From positions 1 through 64,000 of the forward strand of contig JASANE010024733.1 of assembly GCA_030248225.1 (NCBI GenBank): a stretch of 64,000 bases of DNA. Direction: 5' to 3'. Each line of letters starts with the position of its first letter. Position 1 is the first letter of the stretch. A program made the position numbers and the translations under genes. Positions 32,401 to 47,400 of the stretch are shown in pieces. This DNA comes from Trileptium ribeirensis. Taxonomy: Eukaryota > Nematoda > Enoplea > Enoplida > Thoracostomopsidae. Under the pieces are notes generated by a model. The model was not told the origin of the DNA and searched no databases. It saw only the letters and a list, made by a program, of their open reading frames with translations.

Positions 32401-35400
32401 CAAACTATGGTCAAATTACGCAAACGTGTCTGTGATTATGTCATCCTTTTTTAATGGTCGCTGTGGATGGGGTAGTTAGCTATAAAGTTTTACAGATATA
32501 GCGTTACAGTCATTAGCCATTACTAAAATTCTTGAACATACTGCTACGGATAGCGTGAGTTGAAATATATGAATATGTATGTTGTATAAATTTGAACAGA
32601 ACTTCGGTATATTGGGCTCTATATTCGCTAAAAGGTTTGCCAAAGGGAGACTGGTTGCCAGGGGGCATTTTACCAAGAGAACAACGGTTTAAAATAGTGT
32701 CAGAAACACTGACAAAGCGCTTTTGATTGAGAGTAAAAGCGATTTTGAAGCAAATTTTGACACAATTTGAAAAATTTCTGGCTTGAGGTCGGAATTATAG
32801 TACAAACGTTCATAAAATTTAGTGTATTTTAGACCAATTGGAAACTAAAAAATTTGCTAAAAGGTGATGAGCCGGGACAGCCCAAAATTTTGCCAGGGGA
32901 CGCGAACAGGGACATTCGGTTTTCGCCAGGAGCACTTGAAAATGCCTGGGTGCCCCTACCTCCAATTTAGAGAGCCCAGGTATATTGTTTGTCCTCAGCG
33001 CTAGCGGAAATTTTACCAGCTTGCCGCACCTGATGGTTATAAGGTTCAAAACCGCAAAGAATGTTTAAACTATATAATGTGAAAATGGTTTTATATTACT
33101 ATTCCACAACGGGAAAGTCGTTCATAATGGCATAGCGGTGTTGAGCTATGGAGTTACCAAAATCGATTACAACTTCTGTTGGTACAATGCACTTCGCTTG
33201 CTCTCGTATAATTGCAATGCTTCCAACATTTTTGAAATTTGTCAACTTTTGTCACGTCAACAATAATCATACCACAATTTAAGCGTTGCTCTATAACTCA
33301 GTCGATTACCCGACAATCTTCATCGACAAGTGCTGGTGTCGCGGCTATTTGCAAGCTGGAATTTGTTAAACCATTGCACCGAATGATTTTAAGAAATGTA
33401 TCAAGCGCCTTTTTTAGTGGTTGCGATTACATTCGAGCAGCAGAATTTGCATTGCTAGTAAGATATTTTTTTGCTTTGTTTTAAAGTAGTTGTCTTTTTC
33501 ACGGCATAAGGTAACAAGGATGTTTTGGTACGGCTGTGGATTTGTTTCTGTCTTTATTACTATTTCTTTTTATTACTTTATTACTGTTTCTGTATATATT
33601 ATTTCAGCCACTGGTATGATTAACATTAAAAATTAATCTGAATTATAATATTGCACAATCGCAGAGAAACGTAATATTCTCGAATAATATGTATACAGTA
33701 ATTAATAAGTTTCTGACTTCATTAGCGACTGGCTTTAATATGTGTTTTTAGCTAATCTTCTTAGCTAGTTTTTATTTACTAGTAGTCGGGCTTCTGACCC
33801 TAAGGCGGGAATATTTTATATCGTGTTTTTAGGGTTTTGAGACTCTGGCGCCTAACAAGTGAGTAGGGCGGACGGAACTAGAGGCAGGCCTATAATGGCT
33901 TTTGCCCAAGCGATGAAAACTTCAGCAAAATTTTGCAAAAATTTTTGAAATAATAAGGGAAAATTAACAAAAATTTGGTAAAATTTTAGAAAAAACGTGG
34001 AAAATTGAGAAACATTTTTGTAATAATTAGGAAAAATGCGGCAAAAAAATAGAGAGAAGTGAGAATTTTGGTGCTCAAAAACGAAAATATTAGTGGTCAG
34101 GAGGGGGTAGGTGTCTCTTAGGGGCCACACAGAGCCATACCGTAAGTGCGAACCTGTGCGCCTCCAGGATTAATGCATTCTTTCAGTCAAAATGCAAACT
34201 TCGGCTGACTTTTCGAACCGTGGAAGGCTTCCAAAAGGAGAGCTTCTCCGATATAACCATTTTTAGGCACACAGGGTTTGTGATTTGCGTTTATGTGCGA
34301 TCTCCTTCAATGATACGAGGGTGTAGATCATGAGAACGAGTAGGCCATGCTACAGGGTCTAAGCGCCCCAGCCAACGGTAAGGGAATTTTTTGTCCAACA
34401 ACAGCGCACAGACATCGCAAATGAAGAGACACCCGCCGACGACTCGTTTATATCCAGATGGGGTCAGGACCTGCAGATGATGTGACGTACGTTAGGAGGT
34501 CGGGTCAAACCGATATGGTGACCGGTGGTGGTACAAAACCGACGATACTTGCCATTTACACTAATGTCCCCAGGAAATTTAGTGAGTTATTTCGCTTCCA
34601 TAGGATATAGTTGCTTGATCGCTGCGTTGTTGGTATCGGTTCCACAATCGATTTTAGATTCTGAATAGAATTGGGTTAAAACCCACTGCAGACTCGGTCG
34701 ACACCATACAATGTGTTCGGAAGCACAGTAGGTTTTAACCCGTTGCAATGCGCCAGAATGCATTGGGATGAATCATAGGATGAAAATTCAAATGTCTCTG
34801 ATATAGATGAGGTATTGGATGTGTCGACATAACTGAATTGTGTTCTTGACGTTAAGTCGCAGATCTTGTGCTTTAACGATCCATTCGATGGAAGACACCA
34901 TATCAAACTCTCGGCATCATCAATGTCCTGAAGTTATCATCGTACCTGCAATTAGGGAAATATCCAGGCAGTATCGGAAAGTCAACGTATATACATAATA
35001 TGGACACAAAGTCTATGACAAGGGCATACGTCGGAGATTAAGGTTCAACCCGCCTATAGACGAATCAGCTGCTCGGTATTCTGTTGTCATACTCTCCCCT
35101 GTTGCAAATGGCAACTCTTCCAGTGCCGAAACTTCTATCGTCAGCAAACTGAGCAAAATTATTGTAAAATCTGGATTAAAGACATTTGATTTTAGATGTC
35201 AAAATTTCGGAGAGGACGAGTTACAGATAAGCATTGTCGAGTACACAGTTGTCTAACGCTCTTATTTTGCTGCTTATAACACCTCGAGTACCCGCGCCTT
35301 TATCAAACACTGCAAAATTATTGTAAAATATAGATTTCATGTTTTTACTTTTATGCTGTTCGCTGTATTGCGTATAATACCCAGTCTGTGTCCTTGGTAT

Positions 35401-38400
35401 AGCCTTTCTTTGCACGTTGGAGTACATATGTTGAAAATTTAATTGGACACAATGTGTAGAATTAGTCAAAAAGATATTTTGCATGTTTACTCAAAACAAT
35501 TTCGGAGCCGGAAATTACACCATTGAATCTAGACTTGAGAACAGACCTTTGCTGTTACGTTTGTACAGAAATAAAATATTTAACATTTAGTGACACGCTA
35601 TAATATCGCGCTAAAACACTACTACAGGACTGCATTATACCAATTTAGTTTTCGATATTGTTTCCGGAATCTAGTAACTAACGATTACGTCCTTACACAC
35701 CGAAAGTTAATTGTTCGAAGACGTTTTCCCTTCCATAACGTGGTTGTACCAACTTCTGTTCTCTTTTGAAAATCATCCAAGCCGTCTTTGGAATTGTTAT
35801 TCGACGATTTGTATTCTTTCAGTAGTAACAGTCTTTATACAATTGGCAGGATTCATGTAGGTTTATAAACCTTTGTGGTCCGCAAACATTTTGTAAAAAA
35901 ATCATTATATACGACATAACTGTAATGTAACACACGTTACGGTTCTACATTACGCACTTCCAAAACGCAACGCCCATACGGTCCCGGCTGTTGTAAAATC
36001 AAGGGCTGACCTACGGGATTCATTTTTCTCTGTCGGTCCTAAGAAGCTACTGAGCGTAGCAAGCCACAGGACGCGTTCTGATCCTGCCGGATGGGTTACG
36101 TAATTCGTGTACGTTTACTACCTTTGAGGCCCCCAGGGAGGCTGGCTCTTCTTGCTCTCCAGCCAAAGGAACCATATTACTAATCCCTATTCTGGTTCTA
36201 CCTGGAAGTGCTACGGATTATTAGTTAAAGCCAGTACCCCCACTAGGGTACCACAATCTTGGACTCTCCACAGTGGGGGTGTGGGCGGACCCCCACTTTC
36301 CAAATCCCCCATGTTCGTAAGTTTTTTCCGCATATTCGCCCCCACACTCGGCCAAACCCCCTGTTCAACTAATCCGAAAATTGTTTGTCTGAAAATTTAT
36401 GTTTTTTGTGTGTAGACTGTTTTTTAAACATTAATTACCATGATACATTCATGCGAAACGTGTTTTCAAGCAATACAGCTCAAGTATGCTTGTTGGGTCT
36501 GGATGTGGTGTTCCCGGGGTTATATTTGTACATAAGACCTAGCTTATCAAACCTTGGGAAATAAATTTTTATTTTATCTCGGAAATTCCGTGCAAATTAG
36601 TACAATTTAACGAAGGCGCTGGATCGAGCCGGATTCAGGGCGGATTACTAAATTTGAAAGTTTTGAACCAACTTGACGTTCTTAATAGGCTTAGATTCAG
36701 TTCAGTGTGACCGTTTTCTTAGTTCCTACAAAAGCACGGATTCTCACAGTGTACTGCAGGCATCCTGATAGACAAGTTATTAGCTATGATTTTACTAAGA
36801 AAGTGAGTCTTTTCACGGTGTTCACTTTTTTCTGTCCCACGATTATAAGCTTAGTTTATAAGTCCTTTTTCAGCAGAAAATGATCGGGATCTCACTAGTC
36901 CCTACTGACCTTAGCCTAACTCCTAGAATTGCATTTGCAAAGCAAGGCGGCGACGTCGCTGCGTCGTTCCTTAAAAGAATCGTAGGGTTATTACCACTAA
37001 GTAAAAGTCGGGACTAAATATGATCTTGTGGTACAGATAATACTGATAAATAAATTACAACTATTATTGGTTTGGTAACTAAATTTTAGTCAAAATTATT
37101 TATTTTACCAAGTCCTTAACTCTGTGATTATCTATAATGAATTTTCTTCTCGCTGCCTCACTGGAGACACTCGGAGAAGGGAGTAAAAAGGGACACTCCC
37201 ATATAACTTTCTACATGAGTAATGTCAACAATTTGGTCGGAGAACAGGTACCGGTATATATGGTTTTATTCCAAAACACAAGTAGTCCTTCCTACCCTTT
37301 TGCTATTATTTGTTAATTGGTGGGTGGCTGAGGCGTTGTCATAACCCTTAGTTTCTATTGCTTATGATCAAACTGAGGTTTCTGTAGGAACGTAATTTAA
37401 TGTCCTAATAATATATCCTGTATAATTTTTCGGGCTCAACAGCTCAAATGAAAGACCTAACGGGTCTTCATTTGTAAAATAAAAATCATCAAAATCCCTA
37501 ACGGAATTTGAGATAGGGACGGTGTAAATTTTGGGTGGTGCGATCCTCTTTTGGTTCACCGGGCAAACGAACCCGGTTGCATCACTTCAACCTTAAGGTC
37601 TTATTTGAAACAAAAGGAGTGTGCATGTTCATTTTAGTATAATTTAAACAAATTCCTGAAGGGAATTTTGAGTTATTCTAAACTTAAACTAACAGTGAGG
37701 CGTCCCACTTTCGAACCAACTGGTTCATCGACCCGGTTAAAGATGGTTTAAATTTAAGGTTGAATCTGAAATGTGTCATTTGTAGCTCCACAAAATTTTA
37801 GCAAAATTCCTATACGGAAATTCTATCGACGGTTCCTACGGACAACTGTTCATGGTATAACTCTTTGAATGCATGATATGGTAAAATAAATCTGAATCGT
37901 GAATAAAACCTCATAGTCATGCTCAATAACAAAAGACTGGCAAATGATGGTATGTTTTTGTTTTAAGTATATTTCAAGAAGTTTTATTTAATTTCTGTCG
38001 GCTCCAGTCCATTACCTCACTCATAACTCGACTCAGAGAATCATGTAAAATTATCTTCCGCGAGTTTCGCGATTATTTGTGCCCTAACTAATGCAAGAGG
38101 GAATTCTGAATGACTTCGGGTACAAATCGTTTATCGGCTTCTCAGGACCATGGATGTTGCTGACCTAGCTAATTTTCGACAAATAATATCCAATTTATCC
38201 ATCAATGCCAAGCTTATTCAGATGTTCGTTGCACTTCGCCTTCGCTCCTACTTATCAAAACATGAGCTATTGTCGTCATCTCAGCGTACCGACCTTGCTA
38301 TTCGACCGAGACTGCGCTATTGCTTTTTGTTAGCGATCTAAGACGTAGCAAATCTTGCGGCATGACTACTGCTTTGATTGCATTAGACCTCTCTGCTGCC

Positions 38401-41400
38401 TTCGACACTGTTGATCACAGTAGTCTGTTGGCCACACTCAAGACTGATTTCCACATATGTGGTCGTTGTCTATCCTGGTTTGAGAATTACTTTCCGACCG
38501 CTACCAACAAGTGATGATTAACGGAAACTTTTCGCCTTCTCGGCAACTGTTATATGGCATTCCGCAAGGGAGTGTCTTGGGTCCTTTACTTTTTAGTTTA
38601 TATACAGCTCCTCTTACTAAGCTTATTACTGATTTAGGGTGCCGATGTGTAATGTATGCCGATAATTATTGTGGTAAACACCGGGTATGCTAGGGACAAT
38701 GAAATTGCCAGAATGCAACAGCTTAGCCATACTATTGCTCAGGTCGTAGAGTGGTTCCGTATGAAATAGCTCAAGCTCAGCCCGTTAAAGCCGGAATTTG
38801 TTTTAGTTAATGGTTCATTACCTGTGACTAATCATGTCAATATTGACGGCACCATTATTGCTCGATCAGGCTCATTTAAGTTTCTCGATGTTTTCATCGT
38901 TGACTCATTGTCTTTCAAGGACCATGCGATCCAAATCAGCAAAATATCCATGTGGCAGCTTCGTGAGGTACGGCGGATTAGACCAAGACTTGGCAGAGCC
39001 ACGGCGGAGATAATTATTCGTGCATTTGTTTTATCGCGTGTTGATTATTGCGACTCACTTTTCTGTCAACTCCCTTAAATAGTAACCAAGTATCTCACTC
39101 TACTTCTAAAGAGCGCTGCTACATAGGTTAGTAACGCTAACGCAACGCTATGATCACATAATGCCTATTTTCTGTAGTCTATATTGGTTACCTGTACAGC
39201 AACGGATAACATTTAAGATTGTCTGTCTCGTTTTAAGTGTCTTCGCCTCAACGTGCCTTCCTACTTAACCGATAAACTTGGTCCGTGTGACAGCGAACGA
39301 TTATTCTCCAGACAGCAACTGCAGGTTCCATCATGTATCGACTGCAGCTTTGAAATTGTCGTACAAGTGATTTGGAACACTCTTCCTGTGTCTCTTTGGT
39401 CGAGAGATCTGACAATGACAATGTTTCGGCGACAGTTAAAGTCACTCCTGTTTCATGTTGCCGTCAATTAGCTATCCCATTACTGTTGAGCAGCGCTTTT
39501 ATCCTAATTGTGATTCAACTACAGCCGACAATCTGGGGGACAAAGCTAATACGAGTAAAGTCACAATTAGAAAGAAAGAACTTGCAGGGAGTCTCGTTAT
39601 TCTAAATGCTCTAACTCAACTAACTATTGTGCATGCCTATTAGACTTAAGTAAGTTGAAAACAGCTTATATTTAGAGCATCATAACCGGTTTGTAAGTAA
39701 AATAGACTGAACTCCGCACTACCGAATTCAAACCAAAGTGCTGAATTTTGCCGGAACGTATACTCTTGACTGCTTTCCAGGCTTCGATCAACCGGAGACA
39801 ATTAAATTGGGACCGCAGTTGGGTATTTTCTTAAATTAGCCAAAAAAAAATTTAATTTGGGACATCTACCGTAAGCCGATATCGTTCCTTGTCCAAAGGA
39901 CACATCTTTGAAGATTAAAATGATTAATTAGCTCATTAAAATGAATGAGCTTGTCTGGCGGACCCCAAAGTTTGACAACCTTTCCAGAGTCCCAGACCTT
40001 AGCAGCAAAATTGTCTCTTTCCGAGATGATTTGCCCTACCTCTCCAGACAGCTTAATCCCAAAGCGTCTGCGTCCCCAGGCCTTTCTGTATCCTCCCATT
40101 TCTTACCCAACTTAATCCTAATTTATGGGTTTTTAATTATTAAATTTAATATCAATGTTCACTTAATATTAATATAAATCATCAAAACTAAGTATGGTAA
40201 GTTTTTTTAGTTTATTATTATTCCCCGTCCAGACATATATAATAATAACCCTATACTTACATATTAAAAATTATATTTCTTTATTATTTAACATGATTAA
40301 TTTCTATAAATACGTATAATTACTAGTCGGCAGTGGAACTACATTTCTGAGCGGAGTTTGGGCTGTGGCATTACGAATGTACTAAATTTTATGTTCTTCA
40401 AATAACTACATTGCATAGGGCTTTATCATTGGTAAAAATATTATATTTGAATTCTTCGACCGAAGAAACCTTATAATGGTTTGATCGAAACGATTCAATT
40501 TCAATAAATAACACAAATATTGCAAAATTCTCTATTTTAGCCGCATAAGCTTAACTAATGCTAATTACTAATTAACCACTCAAAATTTTTTAATCCCAAA
40601 TATCAGGTGCACACTCTGACATGATAGGCTTTCAAACAAAAAAGTTTTTTAAAATCGGTTCAGTGGTTCTTGAGATCCGTCGGACCGAACGAACTAACGA
40701 ACGGACGGACATCGACCTTTTTAATCCGAGACAGAAAATAAAAACGCTTCGCTTCGCTCCGCTCAATCAATTTATAATTTTGATATTGAATTTATATATA
40801 CATACGCAAGACAGGTATATAAATATAAACCTATTCCTTAATATCTCACCAAACCCGGCCGGCTATATATACACTCATAGGCACACAAAATGGTATTAAT
40901 GGTACGATTTGACAGTCAATACTTTCATAATAAGTATGTAATGAATACAAATGTTGGGTCGGGGCCTGTAAGGTACTATGGAGTACCTAACCAAACCCGG
41001 TCGACCAGTAGAAACTAATCAATATACGTAGAAATGGCAATGGTCATACAAGTTTCGCATCGCCTACATAAATATCAATAATCATCATAAAATAGTAAAC
41101 GTAATAAATTACAAAATGCGAGCAGAGCAATAGTTAAAATATATTATATATTATTTATGTATGATGCATATTTCAACTAAATATATAATCAGTTTATACC
41201 AAGTATCACGTTTTAGACATTTGATGTGAAATCTACCATACATAAAGGTAGCCAGGTAAAAAATTAGCAAATTAATTAGTAATATCACCTAATTATTTAA
41301 CTAATTAGGAAACACGATAAAATCATAGAGGTTTAAAGGTCAAATATTCATGATCAGCGATATCGAAAACCCCCGAGTGCCAAAAATTAACAATTTTAAT

Positions 41401-44400
41401 GTTATTTGTTGCTTTTTAAATTAGCATAAAATTAACTTATTAGCTAATTGATTACTTAAATAATTCGCATATACGACCAAGTTTTAGACCTTCGAAAATA
41501 TCATATCCGTGATCAGCGTCATAGAAAACATCAGTGTTCAATTTGTTTTCATTTCGAGACACTTTGAAAGTTTTCAAAAAATTAGCTAATTAATAATTAA
41601 TTAGCTAATTTCTGAGCTATAGTTAGCTAATTTTTGACATCCTCGAATAGTAATAAACACCAGATTCATAATCAGCACGGCGAGATGTAATATACGCACC
41701 AAAATAATAGATTTACAATAATTATTTATTGAAAAATAAGCAATTTTTGTTTGAAAATGCTAAAAATAGGCTGACACGCTTAGCTAATTAGTTAATTACC
41801 AATTAACTAAAGTAAATTTTGACCAAATCTATACGTCTTGCATTTGCGATATTAGGCCTTTCAAGCAAAAAGTTTTTTTAAAATCGGTCTGGTAGTTATT
41901 GAGGAGTTCAACGGACGGACAGACGATGCCGAATTTTCCCCTTCTGCCAAAAACAAAACGCTTCGATCCGCTCAATTGCCAACAATTGATATCAAATGGT
42001 ACAAATAGTATGCTGTACCTAAGGTAATGTAATATGGCTATATCGTACATATTTACGAACATTTTTACAAATCCATACAATTATAACAATAGATGACACA
42101 GCCACAATGGCCACTTTTTCAAGAATGACAACAAAAGGCATTATAATAATAAACCGTTACATATGTCTTTATGGCGATAATAGATTATACAATAGGGTAT
42201 ACAATAATGGCAACAATGGATGGCAGCAGCGCAACATTGTATACAACAATAAGCTAACAAATATTAATAATGGTACAATAAGATATACGATAACGATAAC
42301 AATTAATAGGATGGGCATAGCAGAATAATAACAATGATAATAATGACAATAATAAGGGTACAACAAGATATATATTGATAATAACGACGAGTGGTACATC
42401 ACACAATTATTAATACAGTTATAATAAGGTAGTAGTATTACCGTAATACAGATCCGTAAATGCAGATACCTTCACAAACAGTGCCGTATTCATGGCTATT
42501 ATTGCTGGGTCATGTACACACGCATGTTTATTTGGAAAAAGGTCTCAGGGTTTATGCAAAACCGTCTATTTTAGCGTTAATTTCTGTAGCGAGCCTGGGA
42601 TAGAAGTTGCTTAATGTTGTTCTATGACGGGGCCAATCACATCATCATGGATCTGTTACAGTAACATAGCAATCAGTTAATGCAAAGCAGTTAATAAACT
42701 ATAAGATTATGTTTTGATGCCCGGGGGTTAAATGGTTAGTCTTATTTGATCTGAATATTAGTTATGTAGTTAGTTTTAATTGTAATCTTTTTCAGGCCTT
42801 ACGACTTGACCCGTTGGATCTAGGCTTATGGATCCAGCTTGGTAGATCTGCGATTTCGAGCTCTAACCTGATACTTGCTCGGTGTGCATTTAACGGCGTA
42901 CGTATTTTGCACTTATAGTAATTAAATAGTAGTGTACATATATAACAAGGATGTATGTGTGTTATTTTACACGTAAAAAGTGAAACGGTATTCGCCGAAA
43001 TGGCTTAATATTTCTCAGTGATCAACAACATAACTGTCAGAACAAAGCTGTCAATAACGTGCCTCTGAATTCGGTAGTCAAAAACTTGACGGAGAAGTCA
43101 AGTTTATGATCGACATTGTGGATCATGAGCCAGGCGGATTTAATACCAAAAACCTCCGCGAATTACCGCGGTTGTTAACAAGGCAAAGCCGAAGAGTATC
43201 ACGCTTCAGCAGAAGCGCTAGTCGTCAGTTTTTGTTTATAACTGCATTGATCGCTATTTGACGAAGATATATTGAAATACGAATCATGCGCAATTGTTAA
43301 TATAACCAAACCGGTGGGTGTCGCGAAATTTTCCATCAAACGGTATTGACTTTCTCGGTGCAGAAAAACAGACCTAGTATAGCTAGTTTAGACTATTCTG
43401 GGCTTCGATATTGCGCTTTCTAGGCTTCCTTTTACTCTTCATGAAAGATCATAAATACACTAAAGGCAACGCTGCTGCCATTTTCAACACATATCTAAAA
43501 ACAGGCTTTATTTCTCTTTCCAGGTATCAAAACCCGTATTGCCAGTCATAACAATGATCTGTTTATTGAGCGGAGCGAGGCGAAGCCGAGCGAAGCATTT
43601 TTACTTTCTGTCTGTGACCAAAAAAGTCGATGTCCGTCCGTTCGTTCGTTCGGTCCGACGGATCTCAAGAACCACTGAACCGATTTAAAAAAAACTTTTT
43701 TTGTTTGAAAGCCTATCATGTCAGAGTGTGCCCCTAATATTTGGGATTAAAAAATTTTGAGTGGTTAATTAGTAATTAGCTAATTAGTTAAGCTTATGCA
43801 GCTAAAATAGAGAATTTTGCAATATTTGTGTTATTTATTGAAATAGAATCGTTTCGATCAAATCATTATAGGTTTTTTGGGTCCAAGAATTCAAATATAA
43901 TATATTTACCAATGATAAAGCCCTATGCAATGTAGTTATTTGAAGAACATAAAATTGAGTATATTCGTAATGCCACAGCCCAAGCTCCGCTCACAAAATG
44001 TAGTTCCACTACCGACTAGTCTTATTGCATTGTCGCCGTATTGTGGTTTTTGAACACCTACGAAAATTTATGTACTAATTGTTGGATAATTTATTATTAA
44101 GCCATATGTTATAAAATTTACAGTTACAATGAAAATCTAAAAAGTAAGTTGTGAGGTAATTGAGTGGAGCGAGGCGAAGCCGAGCGAAGCGTTTTTATTT
44201 TCTGTTTGTGACCAAAAAGGTCGATGTCCGTCCGTTCGTTCGTTCGTTCGGTCCGACGGATCTCAAGAACCACTGAACCGATTTTAAAAAACTTTTTTTG
44301 TTTGAAAGCCTATCATGTCAGAGTGTGCACCTGATATTTGGGATTAAAAAATTTTGAGTGGTTAATTAGTAATTAGCTAATTAGTTAAGCTTATGCAGCT

Positions 44401-47400
44401 AAAATAGAGAATTTTGCAATATATGTGTTATTTATTGAAATAGAATCGTTTCGATACAACCATTATAGGTTTTTTGGGTCGAAGAATTCAAATATAATAT
44501 TTTTACCAATGATAAAGCCCTTATTTCCTATGCAATGTAGTTATTTGGAGAACATAAAATTGAGTAAATTCGTAAGAGCACTGACGAATTCTTTACTATG
44601 GATTGTTCAAGCCAAGCTATATATCTTGAAATGTCAAAGAATTTAGAAATGAGTTATGAGACAATCTGGATACATATCTGTAACTCACGAACCACCAATT
44701 CTACCTAATTTCTAAGTTTCACCATTCGAATCAGCACCCTCGAAAACGCAACCTTCCGTTTCATCAAATTTTTATATCGCTACTGCATCTCTAACGGCTA
44801 GAGAATTATGGTGCTTTTTAACTATTCGGTTCCCTATGTCCCAGAATCCTTTTGAAATGGAAAACTTCCGTGTGCGAAACTGTTTAGTCGATGCGGTATA
44901 TTTCAACGACTAGATCGCTACGACTTCAGGATATCAGCTAACCTAAGAATTCTGCGCCAGTCAAAAATTTACTGCTGAGAATTGTCTTGGTTTGATTGAG
45001 GTCGAATAGAAGTATCGTCTTGCCTGTCAGATCCCACAAATGAGTGGGAAGACTGGAAATGACTCCTTATATAGGCCGATGTTGAATGAAAATTATCTGT
45101 TTGTTAATCCCTTATCAGAATATGTTTATTTTGATTTCTGAATATCGAATGATTGTAGATGCCGAATATAAATGCATTCCAACATATATAAATCCTGAAA
45201 TAGCAACAAACACATATACACGTAATGACACCAATTGTGTACACAAACTAGCAAAGATACATGCACATATACGTAACACACACACAGAAAAACATAGATA
45301 CGCATACTTTCCAGATATTGCCTGGTACACATAAAAGAATATTTATACACATTTATAAGCATTAACATACATAAAATAAACAGATGGACATGCAAAAAAT
45401 CATAAACAAACTAGGTGTAACATGTAAACAAATACATAAACAAACTTGGTACAAGGAGTTATCAGCAGGTATAAAATTACAAAAATGTGTATAAGCATGT
45501 ATACGCAAGTTTTTGTTTTTGTCTTACTTAGTTTACGTTAGGTTTTGGCCATAGTACGAGGTTATGACAATGTTTCTATTTTTGTCAAATTTTGCAGACA
45601 ACAGTTGAGTTACGGCTAGTATTTGACATAGCTTTCGAATTTTGTCTGCTTTTGCATTTAGGATGGCTGCGTGACAATGCTTTCAAGTGTTTGGTTAGAT
45701 GTACATACATAGGCTGGCTTGCGCCAGGCTGTGGAGTCTGGTACATCGTCGCAGTAGTGTCCCATTCGATCCTCTTCCCGCGTTGGGGTGCGGAAAGGGG
45801 TAAACGCCGTTTTCTATTTACTACTGTACATTAAGTATGCTACGAAGTTACGTTTGCTTTAAATGAAAAGTTTAATATAGGTAAGCTTCTTCAGAGGTTT
45901 GAGTGGTTTTCTAGGCTTACTGGTGCCACACCATTCCTACCCAGTGGATTAACCCTGTGGCTGCTTACTTATTTTTAGAGGGTGATTCATAAATACTTTT
46001 GTTTCATAATACAAGTCTTGGCGAATTAAGTAGTTGGATATCTTGTAGTGTTAATTTAACGCCTAAGGGATGCGACTGAAATACGAGAATGTGTTATGTT
46101 TCAAAACTACCGAGGTAATGCGCTACGGGTTACAACATAATTTTTGTCCTGGATTCGGTATAAATTCAGTATGCAGTTTTACTATCAATTATATTTTGCA
46201 GGGTTACTCCGTTAGTTTTGGAGATTTGACGTGTCTCGATCGCTTGATCTCTACCCTGTATATTTGCAATGATCTCGATAGTTAGTTTTGTTTATTATTT
46301 TATTAGCGCTCTGTCAAATCGCGGTGATTACGGGATCGAAGCGTCGATCTATGGATTTTCGTATTCGTTTTTATTCGACGTGTAACAGAAAGTAGTTGTA
46401 CGCCTAGCTTGTTCTATTCGTCGCTCCGATTATTTTGTATGAAAATTCTCACATATTTGAATAGCTTATTGATTTTTACTATTTGGGATCTCCTAACGTT
46501 TTACAACAACGCTGCAATAATTATCGATAATTACTGTACGAGATGCAAACAATGCTGAGAGTTCCTTTAGGTGTAACATTTGGTCAGACGGTCCAGTGGA
46601 ATCTATTGATGCTGGGTCCCCATTTTACGGTTTTGTAAACTACGTTCTGGATATATTATTAGTACGATTTTTACTGATGCTCGCCATTACCACGACAATC
46701 CCAGTAGGACAGCAGAGGAAACGGACAGCTTGCATTTGCAACACCCAGCACACCAGTGCAACGAACTGTGTTTCCAACCTCGCCCTTTCTCTCGATAGTG
46801 ACAAGACAGTCGGAGACACGCAAAAGAACAGTATGTAGTACTGTAAATCTAAAGTAGCTTTTCGTTTTTTACGTCAAACGAACCCTTCGGAACCCAGACC
46901 CTGTATGGGGTAGGCGTGGTGGCCTTGAGCCTGTTTGTCGCCCCTTGCCGGAGTAGATTATGATTGACACAGGAATAAAACTGCTGTAAGATGGTGTTGC
47001 ATAGCTGTATCTTAGTTTCACGATTAAAGCAACTACACTATAGAAATCTACTGTAGATGCATATTATCTTGGGAGAAATTGTTGGCCCCATATATTAATG
47101 TAATGGCACTAGGCGACTGAGCGGATAAGATGCCAAATTTCATGTTTGCATCATCGAGTGAAGTATCGTCTTATTCTGCAGCTGTAAATTATTCCTCATT
47201 AATATAGCAATAATTATTTATAACTATAATTTTAGAGCTCGTGTTATTTATGGCAAAATTGATGATGTATTTTGTAAATTTTGAATCACTTGGATCAGAT
47301 GTGAGCCCAGGGGCGCAGAGTAGTCCTGTATTATCCATGCACCATCCATTTCCCCTCAAATATAATAGTAAAATGAAGTTCACGTTTATGTGTTAAAACC

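Larger units (their letters stand above)
27976..33301 (+). other. Intron 2 of the CABIN1-like gene
   Basis: 5.3 kb. It contains the 229-bp tandem duplication at 29.1-29.6 kb, repeat family A copy 2, the foldback element at 31.9-32.2 kb, a family D inverted-repeat element at 32.6-33.0 kb and an antisense ORF at 30583-30917. Confidence 0.6.
33458..42795 (+). other. Intron 3 of the CABIN1-like gene
   Basis: 9.3 kb. It contains the family C/E large repeat (36.0-38.1 kb), a CR1-like LINE pseudogene (38.1-39.5 kb), family B copies, and a low-complexity AAT/CAA-rich stretch at 42.1-42.4 kb. The GC-richer segment 34130-34560 has no recognisable content. Between 34690 and 35480 both strands have short open stretches without a convincing gene. 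Confidence 0.6.
42898..46201 (+). other. Intron 4 of the CABIN1-like gene
   Basis: 3.3 kb, with family B copies 3 and 4 and an AC/AT-rich stretch at 45.1-45.4 kb. A segment after a good acceptor at 45594 (TTTTGCAG) is open but would disrupt the CABIN1 alignment. Confidence 0.6.

Noticed and set aside
33120..33420. Minus-strand reading with a protein-like C-terminus
   Set aside because: It needs a stop readthrough and a frameshift, whereas the plus strand gives a clean exon that fits CABIN1.
45595..45690. Open segment after a strong TTTTGCAG acceptor
   Set aside because: It lies between exons d and e, which join without gap to the CABIN1 pattern. Its donor is weak and the sequence has no match.
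46702..46824. Ser/Pro-rich open segment ending in GTATGT
   Set aside because: Inserting it between exons e and f breaks both phase (0/0 within a phase-1 intron) and the alignment.
46596..46838. Plus-strand 80-codon ORF
   Set aside because: Starts at an internal codon in an intron, with no homology. Treated as chance.
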